Source: Salinivirgaceae bacterium
GTDB lineage: Bacteria; Bacteroidota; Bacteroidia; Bacteroidales; SZUA-534
Direction: 5' to 3'
DNA length: 36,323 nucleotides
NCBI GenBank assembly: GCA_017557785.1
Contig: JAFYYA010000107.1
Coordinates: 1 to 36,323 of the forward strand
The notes below the pieces were generated by a model. That model had not been told where the DNA came from and did no database searches. It saw only the letters and a program-made list of their open reading frames with translations. This document shows positions 10,316 to 17,711 of the stretch, one piece after another; position 1 is the first letter of the stretch; the number at the start of each line of letters is the position of its first letter. Position numbers and translations under genes: made by a program.

Positions 10316-10870
10316 ATGAAATCATTATCCACAATAATTCTATCAATCATTTTGATTATGATAGTCTCGTCTTGCAAAAAAATGTTTGAAGATGAAGAAT
10401 TGTCGATGGAACGAGTTGATTATACAGGCACCGAATTGAGAACCGATGGGTATTATTATTATAGATACCAATATTATGATTCTAAGGAAGACTGTCTATA
10501 TGACAATTTTTGCCAATGGATTTTGTATAGAAACGGTGTTTGGTTATACGGGGGTACGTGGGGTTATTCTAGAATGGAAGAAGTAGAAAAAAAATTTGAA
10601 GACGGGTCATTTTATGACTTATGCAAAGATGATAAATTATCATGGGGGGTTTTTCAAATATCCGACAGTGTGATTGAATTTGAAGGATGGGATAGTGGTG
10701 AATATTTATCTAGACCGACAGTTAAACAATATGCGAAAATAGTTAATGACACCACATTCTGTATGTGCAGTAAGCGCCCCCAAAAAGGCGAAAACGTAAA
10801 ATTGGGGGATGATTTTCACTTCAAACAATTTTCGCCCAAGCCCGACAGCACAAACAGTTTTATAAAATAG
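10316..10870 (+). CDS. Small lipoprotein, candidate immunity protein for the RHS C-terminal domain
   Basis: The 184-residue product has a short hydrophobic signal ending in a lipobox, IVSSC, with the lipidated Cys at residue 20. KKMFEDEE follows the Cys; such a charged stretch after the Cys is compatible with export to the outer membrane or cell surface in Bacteroidota, but it is not a perfect export signal. The mature part is rich in Tyr, Asp and Trp and I recognise no family. It starts 17 nt after the RHS stop and is followed at once by a terminator, which is the usual place for the immunity gene of an RHS toxin. The immunity role is inferred from position only. Low GC matches the two genes upstream and differs from the genes that follow. 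Confidence 0.8.
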   Translation: MKSLSTIILSIILIMIVSSCKKMFEDEELSMERVDYTGTELRTDGYYYYRYQYYDSKEDCLYDNFCQWILYRNGVWLYGGTWGYSRMEEVEKKFEDGSFYDLCKDDKLSWGVFQISDSVIEFEGWDSGEYLSRPTVKQYAKIVNDTTFCMCSKRPQKGENVKLGDDFHFKQFSPKPDSTNSFIK

Positions 10871-10872
10871 GG

Positions 10873-10898
10873 AACGCACTACCAAAGAAGTGCGTTTT
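10873..10898 (+). terminator. Hairpin terminator closing the RHS operon
   Basis: A perfect 8-bp stem (AACGCACT / AGTGCGTT) with an 8-nt loop is followed by a short T run, directly after the lipoprotein stop. It lies between convergent genes and its 3' edge touches the stop codon of pgeF on the other strand. Confidence 0.75.
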
Positions 10899-11659
10899 CA
10901 GGCCAGCAGAATGCCTGTTCCAATTCGGCCGAGGGTTTGGTTTCTTCGGTACGAGAAAAAGCCGTGCGGGCTGCATTTGGTACAGTGGCCCGATGTTTCG
11001 ATATTTTGTGGCAAAACGCCTGCCTGTTCCAACTGAAGACGGTTGGCTAGCACAAGGTCGATATGCGGTTTGGGCCAATTTGAACGACGCAGAACGGCTT
11101 CTGGCCAACGGCTGAAATGCTCTGTCACATCTTCTCCAACTTCGAAGCAGCACGCGGCTATGCACGGCCCAATGGCAGCCACCAAATTGCTTGGATTAGT
11201 ACCAAACTCATGACTCATTTTTTCAACGGTCAGGCCGACGATGCCATTAGCCGTGCCGCGCCAACCTGCGTGAATGGCTGCTGCCGAGTGAGTTGCCGGG
11301 TCGTAGAGCAGCACTGGCACACAATCGGCTGTGAGAACCATCAGACAAATGCCTTTACAATTGGTAATCAAGGCGTCGGTGCAGGGAATTCGGCTGTCGA
11401 TATCCACACTTCCACGACCGGCATCGGCATCGGTCACAACCGCAATGTTGAGGCTGTGAGTCTGCTCGCCGGTCACCAATCGGTCAATTTCAAAACCAAT
11501 CGTCTGTGCCAATCGTTGGCGGTTGGCGGCACCACCTTCCGACCGCAGATTGATGTCGGTTGCTGCACTGTTGCCGCATGTGACAAAATGCTTTACCGTG
11601 CTGAATCTGTCGAGATTGGCGAAAGTGAAATATGGAAAATCGGCGGGGTGCAGTAGCAT
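10898..11659 (-). CDS. pgeF: Peptidoglycan editing factor / purine nucleoside phosphorylase-like YfiH family protein
   Basis: The 253-residue protein matches the YfiH/LACC1 family (Pfam Cu-oxidase_4). The conserved zinc-site pattern is present: His68 in QTHS, Cys113 in TADCVPVL and His130 in IHAGWRG, followed by AIGPCIAACCFEVG and a C-terminal SGHCTKC. Family members act as purine nucleoside phosphorylase/adenosine deaminase, and E. coli PgeF is linked to removal of wrong residues from peptidoglycan precursors. The protein is cytoplasmic, with no signal peptide. It is the last gene of a minus-strand operon, 51 nt after trmO. That gap holds a repeated CAGAT-type low-complexity sequence found in many bacterial intergenic regions. 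Confidence 0.92.
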   Translation of the reverse strand: MLLHPADFPYFTFANLDRFSTVKHFVTCGNSAATDINLRSEGGAANRQRLAQTIGFEIDRLVTGEQTHSLNIAVVTDADAGRGSVDIDSRIPCTDALITNCKGICLMVLTADCVPVLLYDPATHSAAAIHAGWRGTANGIVGLTVEKMSHEFGTNPSNLVAAIGPCIAACCFEVGEDVTEHFSRWPEAVLRRSNWPKPHIDLVLANRLQLEQAGVLPQNIETSGHCTKCSPHGFFSYRRNQTLGRIGTGILLA

Positions 11660-11710
11660 TGTTGAGAAGTTTAGATATTCAAAAATCTGCGATAATCTGT
11701 TATATCTGTG

Positions 11711-12418
11711 TCATCTGCGTTCATTCTTGTCGAGTTGTGCCAAATCAATAACCGTCAGCGTTTGACCATCGACTTTGAACTTCACATCGTATCCGGCAAA
11801 CGGCATTCCGAATGTTTTGTCGGCACCGGCTTGCACGGGCGGCCGCGGATCGTTCTGCAGCACACACACGAGAGTGTCGGCCAAATTGTTGCCTAATTTT
11901 TGACGGAACGAGTCGGGCAAAACCACATCCAAATGGCTGAATTCCACATCATCGACAAATCCCGAGTGAGCTTGGCTAATGCTGTCGGCATAGGTTATGT
12001 AAGGTTTAATGTCGATTATGGGCGTGCCGTCCATCAAATCGGCGCCAAGCACATGAATGACGGGGCCTTGCGGTGTTTCTAGTTCGATTCGCTCGATTTC
12101 AACCGCCGACAGTCCCAAGCCATTCGGGCGGAACGGCGAGCGCGACGCGAAAACACCAACCTGTCGGTTTCCGCCAAGGCGCGGCGGCCGCACCATCGGC
12201 TGCCAACCACTTTGCCGGTTGGCCGAGAATTGCCAAATGAGCCACAGGTGCGAGAACCCTTCAAGCCCGCGCAGGGCATCGGCGTTGCGGTATTTGGGGC
12301 AGAAGACAATCTGTCCGCGCAAGGTTGGCACAACGCCGCTCTGCCGCGGAATGCCGAACTTGCTCGGGAAATCGGTGTAAATGTGTGCAACGGGCTCTAT
12401 TTCAAGTTTTTCAGCCAT
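11711..12418 (-). CDS. trmO: tRNA (t6A37) N6-methyltransferase TrmO (TsaA/YaeB family)
   Basis: The 235-residue product carries the family signatures in order: KFGIPRQSG near the N-terminus, GFSHLWLIWQF, RSPFRPNGLGLSAVEI and DGTPIIDIKPYI. TrmO uses S-adenosylmethionine to methylate N6-threonylcarbamoyladenosine at position 37 of ANN-decoding tRNAs, tuning codon reading. The ATG at 12416-12418 overlaps the end of the preceding gene by 22 nt, indicating translational coupling in the same operon. Length is normal for the family; no broken motifs are seen. Confidence 0.93.
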   Translation of the reverse strand: MAEKLEIEPVAHIYTDFPSKFGIPRQSGVVPTLRGQIVFCPKYRNADALRGLEGFSHLWLIWQFSANRQSGWQPMVRPPRLGGNRQVGVFASRSPFRPNGLGLSAVEIERIELETPQGPVIHVLGADLMDGTPIIDIKPYITYADSISQAHSGFVDDVEFSHLDVVLPDSFRQKLGNNLADTLVCVLQNDPRPPVQAGADKTFGMPFAGYDVKFKVDGQTLTVIDLAQLDKNERR

Positions 12419-12792
12419 TCGTCGGTCTTTTTTCTGATTGTATCTTCATCGAAGCCGTAGAAGGTGAGTTGCCAAAGGACAAACACGGCAATTTCGGGTT
12501 GCGAGAATTTGGCAAATGATTGAGCATCAATACTGTTTCCCAATATTTCGTTCCAAGGTGCGATGGTTATGCTGTATTCCTTGCCGTCGCACACGGTTGT
12601 AACATCAACATTTTCAGCGTCAATGCGCACGAGTTTCAGCGTGTCGGCGTTCTGCTGCGGTTCCAAAATTTGCAGTTTGTTGAATGCCCGCTTGAAACCC
12701 GACAAACTCGACTGATATTTAGGAAAATACATCATCAGCGTGGCTTCAACCGACGGCCAACTTAACGCTTTTATGAGTTCGCTGAATGTCAT
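12397..12792 (-). CDS. DUF6557 family protein
   Basis: I place the start at the ATG at 12790-12792, giving 131 residues beginning MTFSELIKAL. A longer reading from 12873 would overlap the upstream gene and adds 27 residues without family character. The C-terminal motif EIAVFVLWQLTFYGFDEDTI and the N-terminal SELIKALSWPSV match, from memory, the DUF6557 family common in gut bacteria. The function is unknown. It is small, soluble and without a signal peptide. It lies 14 nt after the regulator gene and overlaps trmO, so it is cotranscribed. Confidence 0.82.
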   Translation of the reverse strand: MTFSELIKALSWPSVEATLMMYFPKYQSSLSGFKRAFNKLQILEPQQNADTLKLVRIDAENVDVTTVCDGKEYSITIAPWNEILGNSIDAQSFAKFSQPEIAVFVLWQLTFYGFDEDTIRKKTDEWLKNLK

Positions 12793-12806
12793 CTCACAAT
12801 AGGTTT

Positions 12807-14387
12807 TTACCCCCTTCTCATCCCTTCCACCTTTGATTTCAGGGCGCGGTAGGTTACGTCTTCCTGAATGCACATTGTGCGCATAATCTGTTCTTTTTCA
12901 AAGCCTTTTGCCTGAAGGATTTTGAAGAATGTCTGGCGCGGGTTGAGCGAGTTGTATTCTTCTTCGATTTGCGCCAAAAGGCTCAAATCCAATGTTTTGT
13001 AGTATTCAAGGAAACGCTCGTAGTCGCGTTTGTTCCACTGGCCGCTGTTGCCGCCGCGGGCGAAAATCTCTTCGTAGAGTTGCTTGCCCTGGCTGTAGAT
13101 TTCGGCGTAGCGGCTCTCAATTTCGTTGATTTTGCGCTGCAGACGGGCAATTTCGCGCTCATTGTCAACCGATTCGCCTGCTGTGCGCAACTCTTCAATC
13201 TTGTCGTGCGACTCTTTCAGAATCTGGCGGTTCTGTGCCAATTCGCGCTCGTAGCGGCGGCGCTGGCGGACGAAAACAACCGTCAGTAAGGCTATCATCG
13301 CAGCAAAGCCCAACACCAAAGCAAAAACAATGCGCTGGGTGCGATTTTGGTTTGCAAGTCGCAGTAAATCAAAATCGTAGTTGGTACTGGCAGTATACAC
13401 TCGGCTGCTTTCGGTGATACCCTGAAGAATATTATGGTATAACTGAATCAGTTCGGCAGCCGTACGGTCGGCTTCGGCTGACATACCGTGGCGGTGGTAA
13501 TAATGGAAGAAATCTTCAGTAACAAGGAATCGGCTTCCGTTGCCTATAAATGCGCTATTCTGATAAAAATCAATGGCATCCTGCAATCGGTTCAACCAAA
13601 GATAACTCTTTATGCGTGCAATTTTCGCGCCGTCGTTCCACGGATTTATCTCGGACGCCTTGAGCGAATAGCGAAGCGATTTCTCGGGTTCTTCCTCGGC
13701 AAAAACAAGTGCGTAATCGCACAAAAATCCATAATTGGCGGTGTCGATTTTTTCACTTTCGCGCACATAATATTTCGCGCTGTCAATCATTCCATTAAGA
13801 TAGAAAATGCTGATTTTTGCGTCGAGATAGTGAGCCTTTTGGTCGGTGCTGCGGGCGTAGGGGCGCATCTTCTCGACAAGTCCCATACCGCGCTCGCCCA
13901 AATCGAAAGTACTGCCATCGGCAGTGAACCGCCAATATGCAATATGGAATTTCAACTCGTTGTTTGTGAGTGTTTTGGCAACATCTTCAGCCTGACGCAG
14001 AACAACAACGGCCTTGGCATAGTCGCCCGAAAACAGGTTTTTGACCGATTTCAGATATAGAGTCCACGCAAGTTTCTCTGAATCAGAGGTTTTGCGATAA
14101 AAATCGATACAATAGTTGAGCCGTGTGGTGTCAAGGCTTTTCCAATCGAGCAACGTGAATTTGCCTTTATAGAGTGATTTCAAGAGAGTTAGATAGACGC
14201 TGTCGGCATCGGACAATGGCTGTTTGAGGTCGGACTCGTGGTTTTTGAGGTACTCTTCGGACATTTCGTACTCGCCATCGCTGAAAAGCGCGTAGGCACG
14301 GTCGAAAATGGGTTGGTTTACAGACTCTTGGGTGCAGCCGAACAAAACGGCGGCAAGAGTTATCGACAATAATAGTTTGAGTTTCAT
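12807..14387 (-). CDS. Membrane-anchored TPR protein with coiled coil and putative C-terminal helix-turn-helix
   Basis: This 526-residue protein begins with a lipoprotein-like signal (LFGC, Cys18). A helical, TPR-like region follows to about residue 345, then one membrane segment (about 352-373, FALVLGFAAMIALLTVVFV). A long charged coiled coil spans about 375-440. The C-terminus (about 485-520) contains SLNPRQTFFKILQAKGFEKE and a final DVTYRALKSKVEG, resembling the helix-turn-helix ends of Bacteroidales TPR regulators. The layout suggests a sensor with a periplasmic TPR part and a cytoplasmic output part; this is inferred, and no ligand or target is known. It is the first gene of the four-gene minus operon. 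Confidence 0.8.
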   Translation of the reverse strand: MKLKLLLSITLAAVLFGCTQESVNQPIFDRAYALFSDGEYEMSEEYLKNHESDLKQPLSDADSVYLTLLKSLYKGKFTLLDWKSLDTTRLNYCIDFYRKTSDSEKLAWTLYLKSVKNLFSGDYAKAVVVLRQAEDVAKTLTNNELKFHIAYWRFTADGSTFDLGERGMGLVEKMRPYARSTDQKAHYLDAKISIFYLNGMIDSAKYYVRESEKIDTANYGFLCDYALVFAEEEPEKSLRYSLKASEINPWNDGAKIARIKSYLWLNRLQDAIDFYQNSAFIGNGSRFLVTEDFFHYYHRHGMSAEADRTAAELIQLYHNILQGITESSRVYTASTNYDFDLLRLANQNRTQRIVFALVLGFAAMIALLTVVFVRQRRRYERELAQNRQILKESHDKIEELRTAGESVDNEREIARLQRKINEIESRYAEIYSQGKQLYEEIFARGGNSGQWNKRDYERFLEYYKTLDLSLLAQIEEEYNSLNPRQTFFKILQAKGFEKEQIMRTMCIQEDVTYRALKSKVEGMRRG

Positions 14388-14405
14388 ATAGTTACTGATT
14401 TACTG

Positions 14406-14413
14406 CAAAAGTA
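14406..14413 (-). promoter_or_regulatory. Putative -7 element for the TPR-regulator operon
   Basis: On the minus strand the sequence reads TACTTTTG, matching the Bacteroidetes -7 consensus TAnnTTTG, 18 nt before the ATG. No good TTTG -33 box is present, so the call is tentative and would imply a very short leader. Confidence 0.4.
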
Positions 14414-14854
14414 TTAAATATTTTGTGTTTGTAATGACGGCATTTTGCGGGAAATGTGGCGCACTTTTTTAACCACAAAAAACACAGTTAACACAGAAAT
14501 GTTGTGAAAATCCGCCGCCGCCCGCCGAAAAGCCCCGTTCCCGAACCGAAAACACTGTTTTGTAAAACACTGATTATCACCGGTGTTGAGAATGTTGCGG
14601 TTTTGGTACATATTAATAATCAGCCAATTAGCAAAAAAGGCGGTTTTTCGGGCGTTTTTCGGACACAATTTTCAGCAAAAAATCAAAAAAAATACAATCG
14701 CTTGAATCGGGATTATAATCCTGAATATCAGTGTGTAACAAAACGGCAACGCTGTTAAGATTTTGCCATCTTGAACCATTTATCGGCTTGAATATCAGCG
14801 ACATAAGTGGCAACGTGCGCGCGAAAACGTTGAACATCAATCGGTTAACTGCTG

Positions 14855-14862
14855 TAGATTTG
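14855..14862 (+). promoter_or_regulatory. Putative -7 element upstream of the first receptor gene
   Basis: TAGATTTG fits TAnnTTTG and lies 90 nt before the ATG at 14953. A weak TTG is found about 22 nt upstream (14830-14832), slightly far for the usual 19-21 nt spacing. The transcript would include the TTGACAATTG repeats in its leader. Confidence 0.4.
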
Positions 14863-14873
14863 TCAGTGAAGTC

Positions 14874-14909
14874 AGTTGACAATTGACAATTGAAAATTGA
14901 CAGTTGAAG
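14874..14909 (+). repeat. Short TTGACAATTG-type direct repeats in the leader
   Basis: Three imperfect copies of TTGACAATTG/TTGAAAATTG/TTGACAGTTG occur back to back between the putative promoter and the start codon. Repeats of this kind are frequent in intergenic DNA of Bacteroidota; no function is assigned. Confidence 0.6.
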
Positions 14910-14952
14910 GAATTAGTGAACAAACATTAAATAACAATTAAAAACTAAAAAA

Positions 14953-17292
14953 ATGAAAAGATTAGTTTCAGCAGTTTTGGCGACCTTGTTTGGCGCGCAG
15001 ATTGCAACCGCACAACAGACAATCAACGGACGCATCACCGACGGTGAGGCTCAACCTGTTGAATTTGCAAACATTATTCTAATGGCCGCCGACTCGGCAT
15101 TCTTGGGCGGCACAGTGTCGGACCTTGACGGGCGCTTCACGCTTGCGCAACCCGCCAACGCACACTATATTAGTATATCGAGCATCGGCTACGAGCGTTT
15201 CTTGAAACCGATTGCTGAAGTGGCTGATTTTCAGAATATCACGCTGAACGTGGAATCGACCGAACTTGGCGAGGTGACGGTGAAGGCCATCGCGCCGAAG
15301 ACGCAACTGAAAGACGGCGCAATGGTTACCACCGTGCAGGGCACCACGCTTTCGCGGACGGCCAGCACCACGCGAATGCTGTCGAACATTCCAGGAATCA
15401 TCAACCGCAACGGAAATCTTGAAGTCATCGGCCGCGGCACACCCGAAATCTACATCAACAACCGCAAGGTGCGCGATTGGAACGAGTTGGAAACGCTGTC
15501 GCCTGAAAACATTAAGAATGTGGAAGTTATATCGTCGCCAGGGGCACGCTACGACGCTTCGGTGACATCGGTGGTGCGCATCACAACCATCGTGCCCACA
15601 GGCGAAGGCTTCGGTTTCTCGCTTGAGTCGAGTTTCGGCCAGGGCTTCCGCGACTACACCCGCTGCTACCAGGAAAAGGCCAACTTCAACTATCGCAAAA
15701 ACGGTTTCGACCTGTTCGCCAACTTCCGCGCCGACATCAACCAGAAGACGGGCAATCGAATGGACATCTACACCCTTAACAATTCCGACCACCGTTGGGA
15801 AACCAACAACTCGATTAAGGGCACGCAGAAAAACCAGTTTGTGCCGACCACCTTCGGGCTCAACTACCAGATTGACGAGCGCAACTCGGTGGGCGCGCAG
15901 TTCACCCACAAAACCGTTATGAATGAGAAAACCAACGCCCGAAACACGCTCGACGTTATGCGCGACGGCGAGTTTTTCGACCACATTCTGACGCAGACCG
16001 AAGAGCGCCGCACCCACGATTTTGAGAACGACCTGAACGCCTATTTCAACGGCGCGATTGGCGACTTCACAATTGATTTTAATGCCGATTTTGTTTACAA
16101 TCCGACTGATAAAGAGAACGTTACGCCCGAAAAGAGCGACAACTACGACGACCGCAACATTGTGACAACAAACAGCGTGCTGAACAAGTTGGCGGCCCAG
16201 AAACTTGTTGTAGGACACGAACTTATGGGCGGCCGCATCGACGTTGGCGCCGAGGCCACCTTCACCAACCGCACCGACGAGACTTCGAGCAACCTTGAAG
16301 AGTTTGTGCCGTCGGTGAGCAGCGAAGCACGGCAGAAGGCCATTGCGGGTTTTGCCGAGTACAAGCGCACTTTCGCCCAGAAATACAGCCTTACGGCGGG
16401 CCTGCGCTACGAGCATCTGAACCTTGACTTCTACAACAACGGCCAACTTGACAGCGAGGCTTCGACGGTCTATAGCGAACTGTTCCCGTCGGTGACGTTC
16501 AGCGGGGTATTTGGCAAAATGATTCAGTTGCAATTGGCTTATAATGAGAAGATTTCGCGCCCGTCGTACTTCAGTATGAGCAACAACGTGACCTATGCGA
16601 GCCGCTACCTGCAGCAGAAGGGCAACCCCACGCTGAAACCGACCATCATCCGCTCGGCCGAACTGACGGCAACGCTTGTGGTGCTTCAGTTGAAGGCCAT
16701 CTACACGCACAACAAGAATCACTACATACAGTATCAGGTTGTGAATGAAGAACATCCAGAGTCGGAAGTTCTGCATTGGATAAACCTTGACAAACCGACT
16801 CTGAACCTGCAGGTTGCCACCCAACTGCCATTGGGCATCTACAAGCCGACAATCGCCTATTTCGTTATGAAACAATGGATTGACGACATTGAGTCGGAAG
16901 GCCGAATGGTGTCGTGCAACAAGCCGATTCAGGGATTTGTGTTCAACAACTCGGTTGAACTGAAGAGCGGTTGGCTGTTTGAGTTGAACTCGCAGTTCCT
17001 TGGCAAGGGCGGCTGCCAGGATTTGGTTGAGTTGCGCAACCGCACTCTTGACGTCAACTTCTATGTTCATAAATCGTTCTTTAACAAGGCTTTGGATGTC
17101 GAGGCCGGAATCAGCGACATTTTTGAGAAGGGCGACAACAAAGTCAAACTCTACAAGCAGTCGGGTTATCTTGAGCAGACCAACACCTACGACCGTCGCC
17201 GCTTCTCGGTGAGCGTGAAGTACAACTTCAACCCCGCAAAGAGCAAATACAAAGGCACCGGCGCAGGAAACGACGAGAAGAGCAGACTGTAG
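14953..17292 (+). CDS. Outer-membrane beta-barrel receptor (carboxypeptidase-regulatory domain, TonB-receptor-like), copy 1
   Basis: The 779-residue protein has a signal peptide ending IATA (residue 20). A carboxypeptidase-D regulatory-like domain follows (about 22-105, INGRITDGEAQPVEFANI), then a plug-like region (about 115-215, SNIPGIINRNG, IYINNRKV, NVEVISSPGARYDA), then a long beta-barrel to the C-terminus. This is the OMP_b-brl_3 type of Bacteroidota receptor. It ends in KYKGTGAGNDEKSRL, almost the same tail as the second copy downstream. Such proteins import or sense an unknown ligand at the outer membrane; no SusD-like partner is present nearby. A hairpin follows in the downstream gap, so it may be transcribed apart from the next gene. 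A long antisense open frame opposite it is an artefact of codon bias. Confidence 0.88.
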   Translation: MKRLVSAVLATLFGAQIATAQQTINGRITDGEAQPVEFANIILMAADSAFLGGTVSDLDGRFTLAQPANAHYISISSIGYERFLKPIAEVADFQNITLNVESTELGEVTVKAIAPKTQLKDGAMVTTVQGTTLSRTASTTRMLSNIPGIINRNGNLEVIGRGTPEIYINNRKVRDWNELETLSPENIKNVEVISSPGARYDASVTSVVRITTIVPTGEGFGFSLESSFGQGFRDYTRCYQEKANFNYRKNGFDLFANFRADINQKTGNRMDIYTLNNSDHRWETNNSIKGTQKNQFVPTTFGLNYQIDERNSVGAQFTHKTVMNEKTNARNTLDVMRDGEFFDHILTQTEERRTHDFENDLNAYFNGAIGDFTIDFNADFVYNPTDKENVTPEKSDNYDDRNIVTTNSVLNKLAAQKLVVGHELMGGRIDVGAEATFTNRTDETSSNLEEFVPSVSSEARQKAIAGFAEYKRTFAQKYSLTAGLRYEHLNLDFYNNGQLDSEASTVYSELFPSVTFSGVFGKMIQLQLAYNEKISRPSYFSMSNNVTYASRYLQQKGNPTLKPTIIRSAELTATLVVLQLKAIYTHNKNHYIQYQVVNEEHPESEVLHWINLDKPTLNLQVATQLPLGIYKPTIAYFVMKQWIDDIESEGRMVSCNKPIQGFVFNNSVELKSGWLFELNSQFLGKGGCQDLVELRNRTLDVNFYVHKSFFNKALDVEAGISDIFEKGDNKVKLYKQSGYLEQTNTYDRRRFSVSVKYNFNPAKSKYKGTGAGNDEKSRL

Positions 17293-17383
17293 GTAAGGAC
17301 TGATTAATTGAATAACTGATTGATTGAAGGATTGAATAACTGAATGAAAGAGAATAAGTCATCATAAAGGTTTTTGCTTAGTT

Positions 17384-17420
17384 GGAAGGGTTGGCACCCC
17401 CAACTCTTCCATCTTTATTT
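17384..17420 (+). terminator. Hairpin downstream of receptor copy 1
   Basis: An 11-bp stem (GGAAGGGTTGG at 17384-17394 with CCAACTCTTCC at 17400-17410, one G-U pair) with a 5-nt loop is followed by ATCTTTATTT. The U tract is imperfect, so it may be a terminator or an mRNA-stabilising end. Confidence 0.6.
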
Positions 17421-17430
17421 GAGGTAAAAA

Positions 17431-17488
17431 CTGTAAAGCATCTGTAAAATCACTGTAAAGACCTTTACAATTTCTTACACTTTGTAAA
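17431..17488. promoter_or_regulatory. Cluster of TGTAAA motifs, possible operator
   Basis: CTGTAAA occurs at 17431, 17442 and 17453, exactly 11 bp apart (one helical turn). The third copy is also half of the perfect dyad GTAAAG-AC-CTTTAC (17455-17468). A further TTTACAA (17464) and TTGTAAA (17482) form an inverted pair. Five related motifs within 58 bp suggest a protein-binding site; which regulator, if any, is unknown. Confidence 0.4.
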
Positions 17489-17611
17489 AATCAAAGATTA
17501 CTGATTATCAAGGAAATAAAGTGGTGGCACGGATGGTGTAATATCATTGGCACGAGAATAATTGAAAATGACAAGAAACAGTAAAACTTTTAACTTCTAA
17601 AACTTACAACT

Positions 17612-17707
17612 ATGATTATTACAGCAAACCGTTTGGAATCGTGGCGCAGAAGCAATCGCCGCAATCACTTGGCAAAGGCATCAGTTAGAACTTCAAAAAG
17701 ACGTTAA
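17612..17707 (+). CDS. Short very basic ORF (31 aa) just before receptor copy 2
   Basis: ATG at 17612 opens a 31-codon frame ending TAA at 17705-17707, five bases before the receptor reading frame. The peptide is strongly basic (nine Arg and two Lys), with pairs such as WRRS and NRRN. The AT-rich sequence before its ATG resembles leaders of neighbouring genes. It could be a leader peptide or chance; no family is recognised. Confidence 0.25.
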   Translation: MIITANRLESWRRSNRRNHLAKASVRTSKRR

Positions 17708-17711
17708 CAAA

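Larger units (their letters stand above)
14388..14952. other. 565-bp divergent intergenic region
   Basis: It separates the minus-strand regulator operon from the plus-strand receptor gene and should hold both promoters. It contains a low-complexity stretch resembling common CACAAA/ACACAG intergenic repeats (about 14470-14500), GC-rich runs (14505-14540), and TTGACAATTG-type repeats (14874-14909). Short open frames exist on both strands, but none looks like a protein I would support. Confidence 0.6.
17293..17711. other. 419-bp gap between the two receptor genes
   Basis: From left to right it holds short ATTGAATAACTGA direct repeats (17300-17345), the hairpin at 17384-17410, a cluster of TGTAAA/TTTACA motifs (17431-17488), an AT-rich leader and a 31-codon basic ORF at 17612-17707. 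I see no convincing TAnnTTTG promoter. Both receptor genes have an AATAAGTCAT sequence shortly after their 3' ends (here about 17352 and 20070), consistent with the genes being a duplication. Confidence 0.55.

Noticed and set aside
12793-12873. Longer start for the DUF6557 protein
   Set aside because: It adds 27 residues overlapping the upstream gene; the family begins at MTFSEL.
14504-14882. Two 84-codon frames in the 14388-14952 gap
   Set aside because: No family, no signal features and low-complexity composition; they probably occur by chance.
15079-17070. 663-codon open frame on the minus strand opposite receptor copy 1
   Set aside because: The plus-strand receptor has clear domains and signal peptide. 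The antisense frame has no recognisable domain and reflects codon bias.
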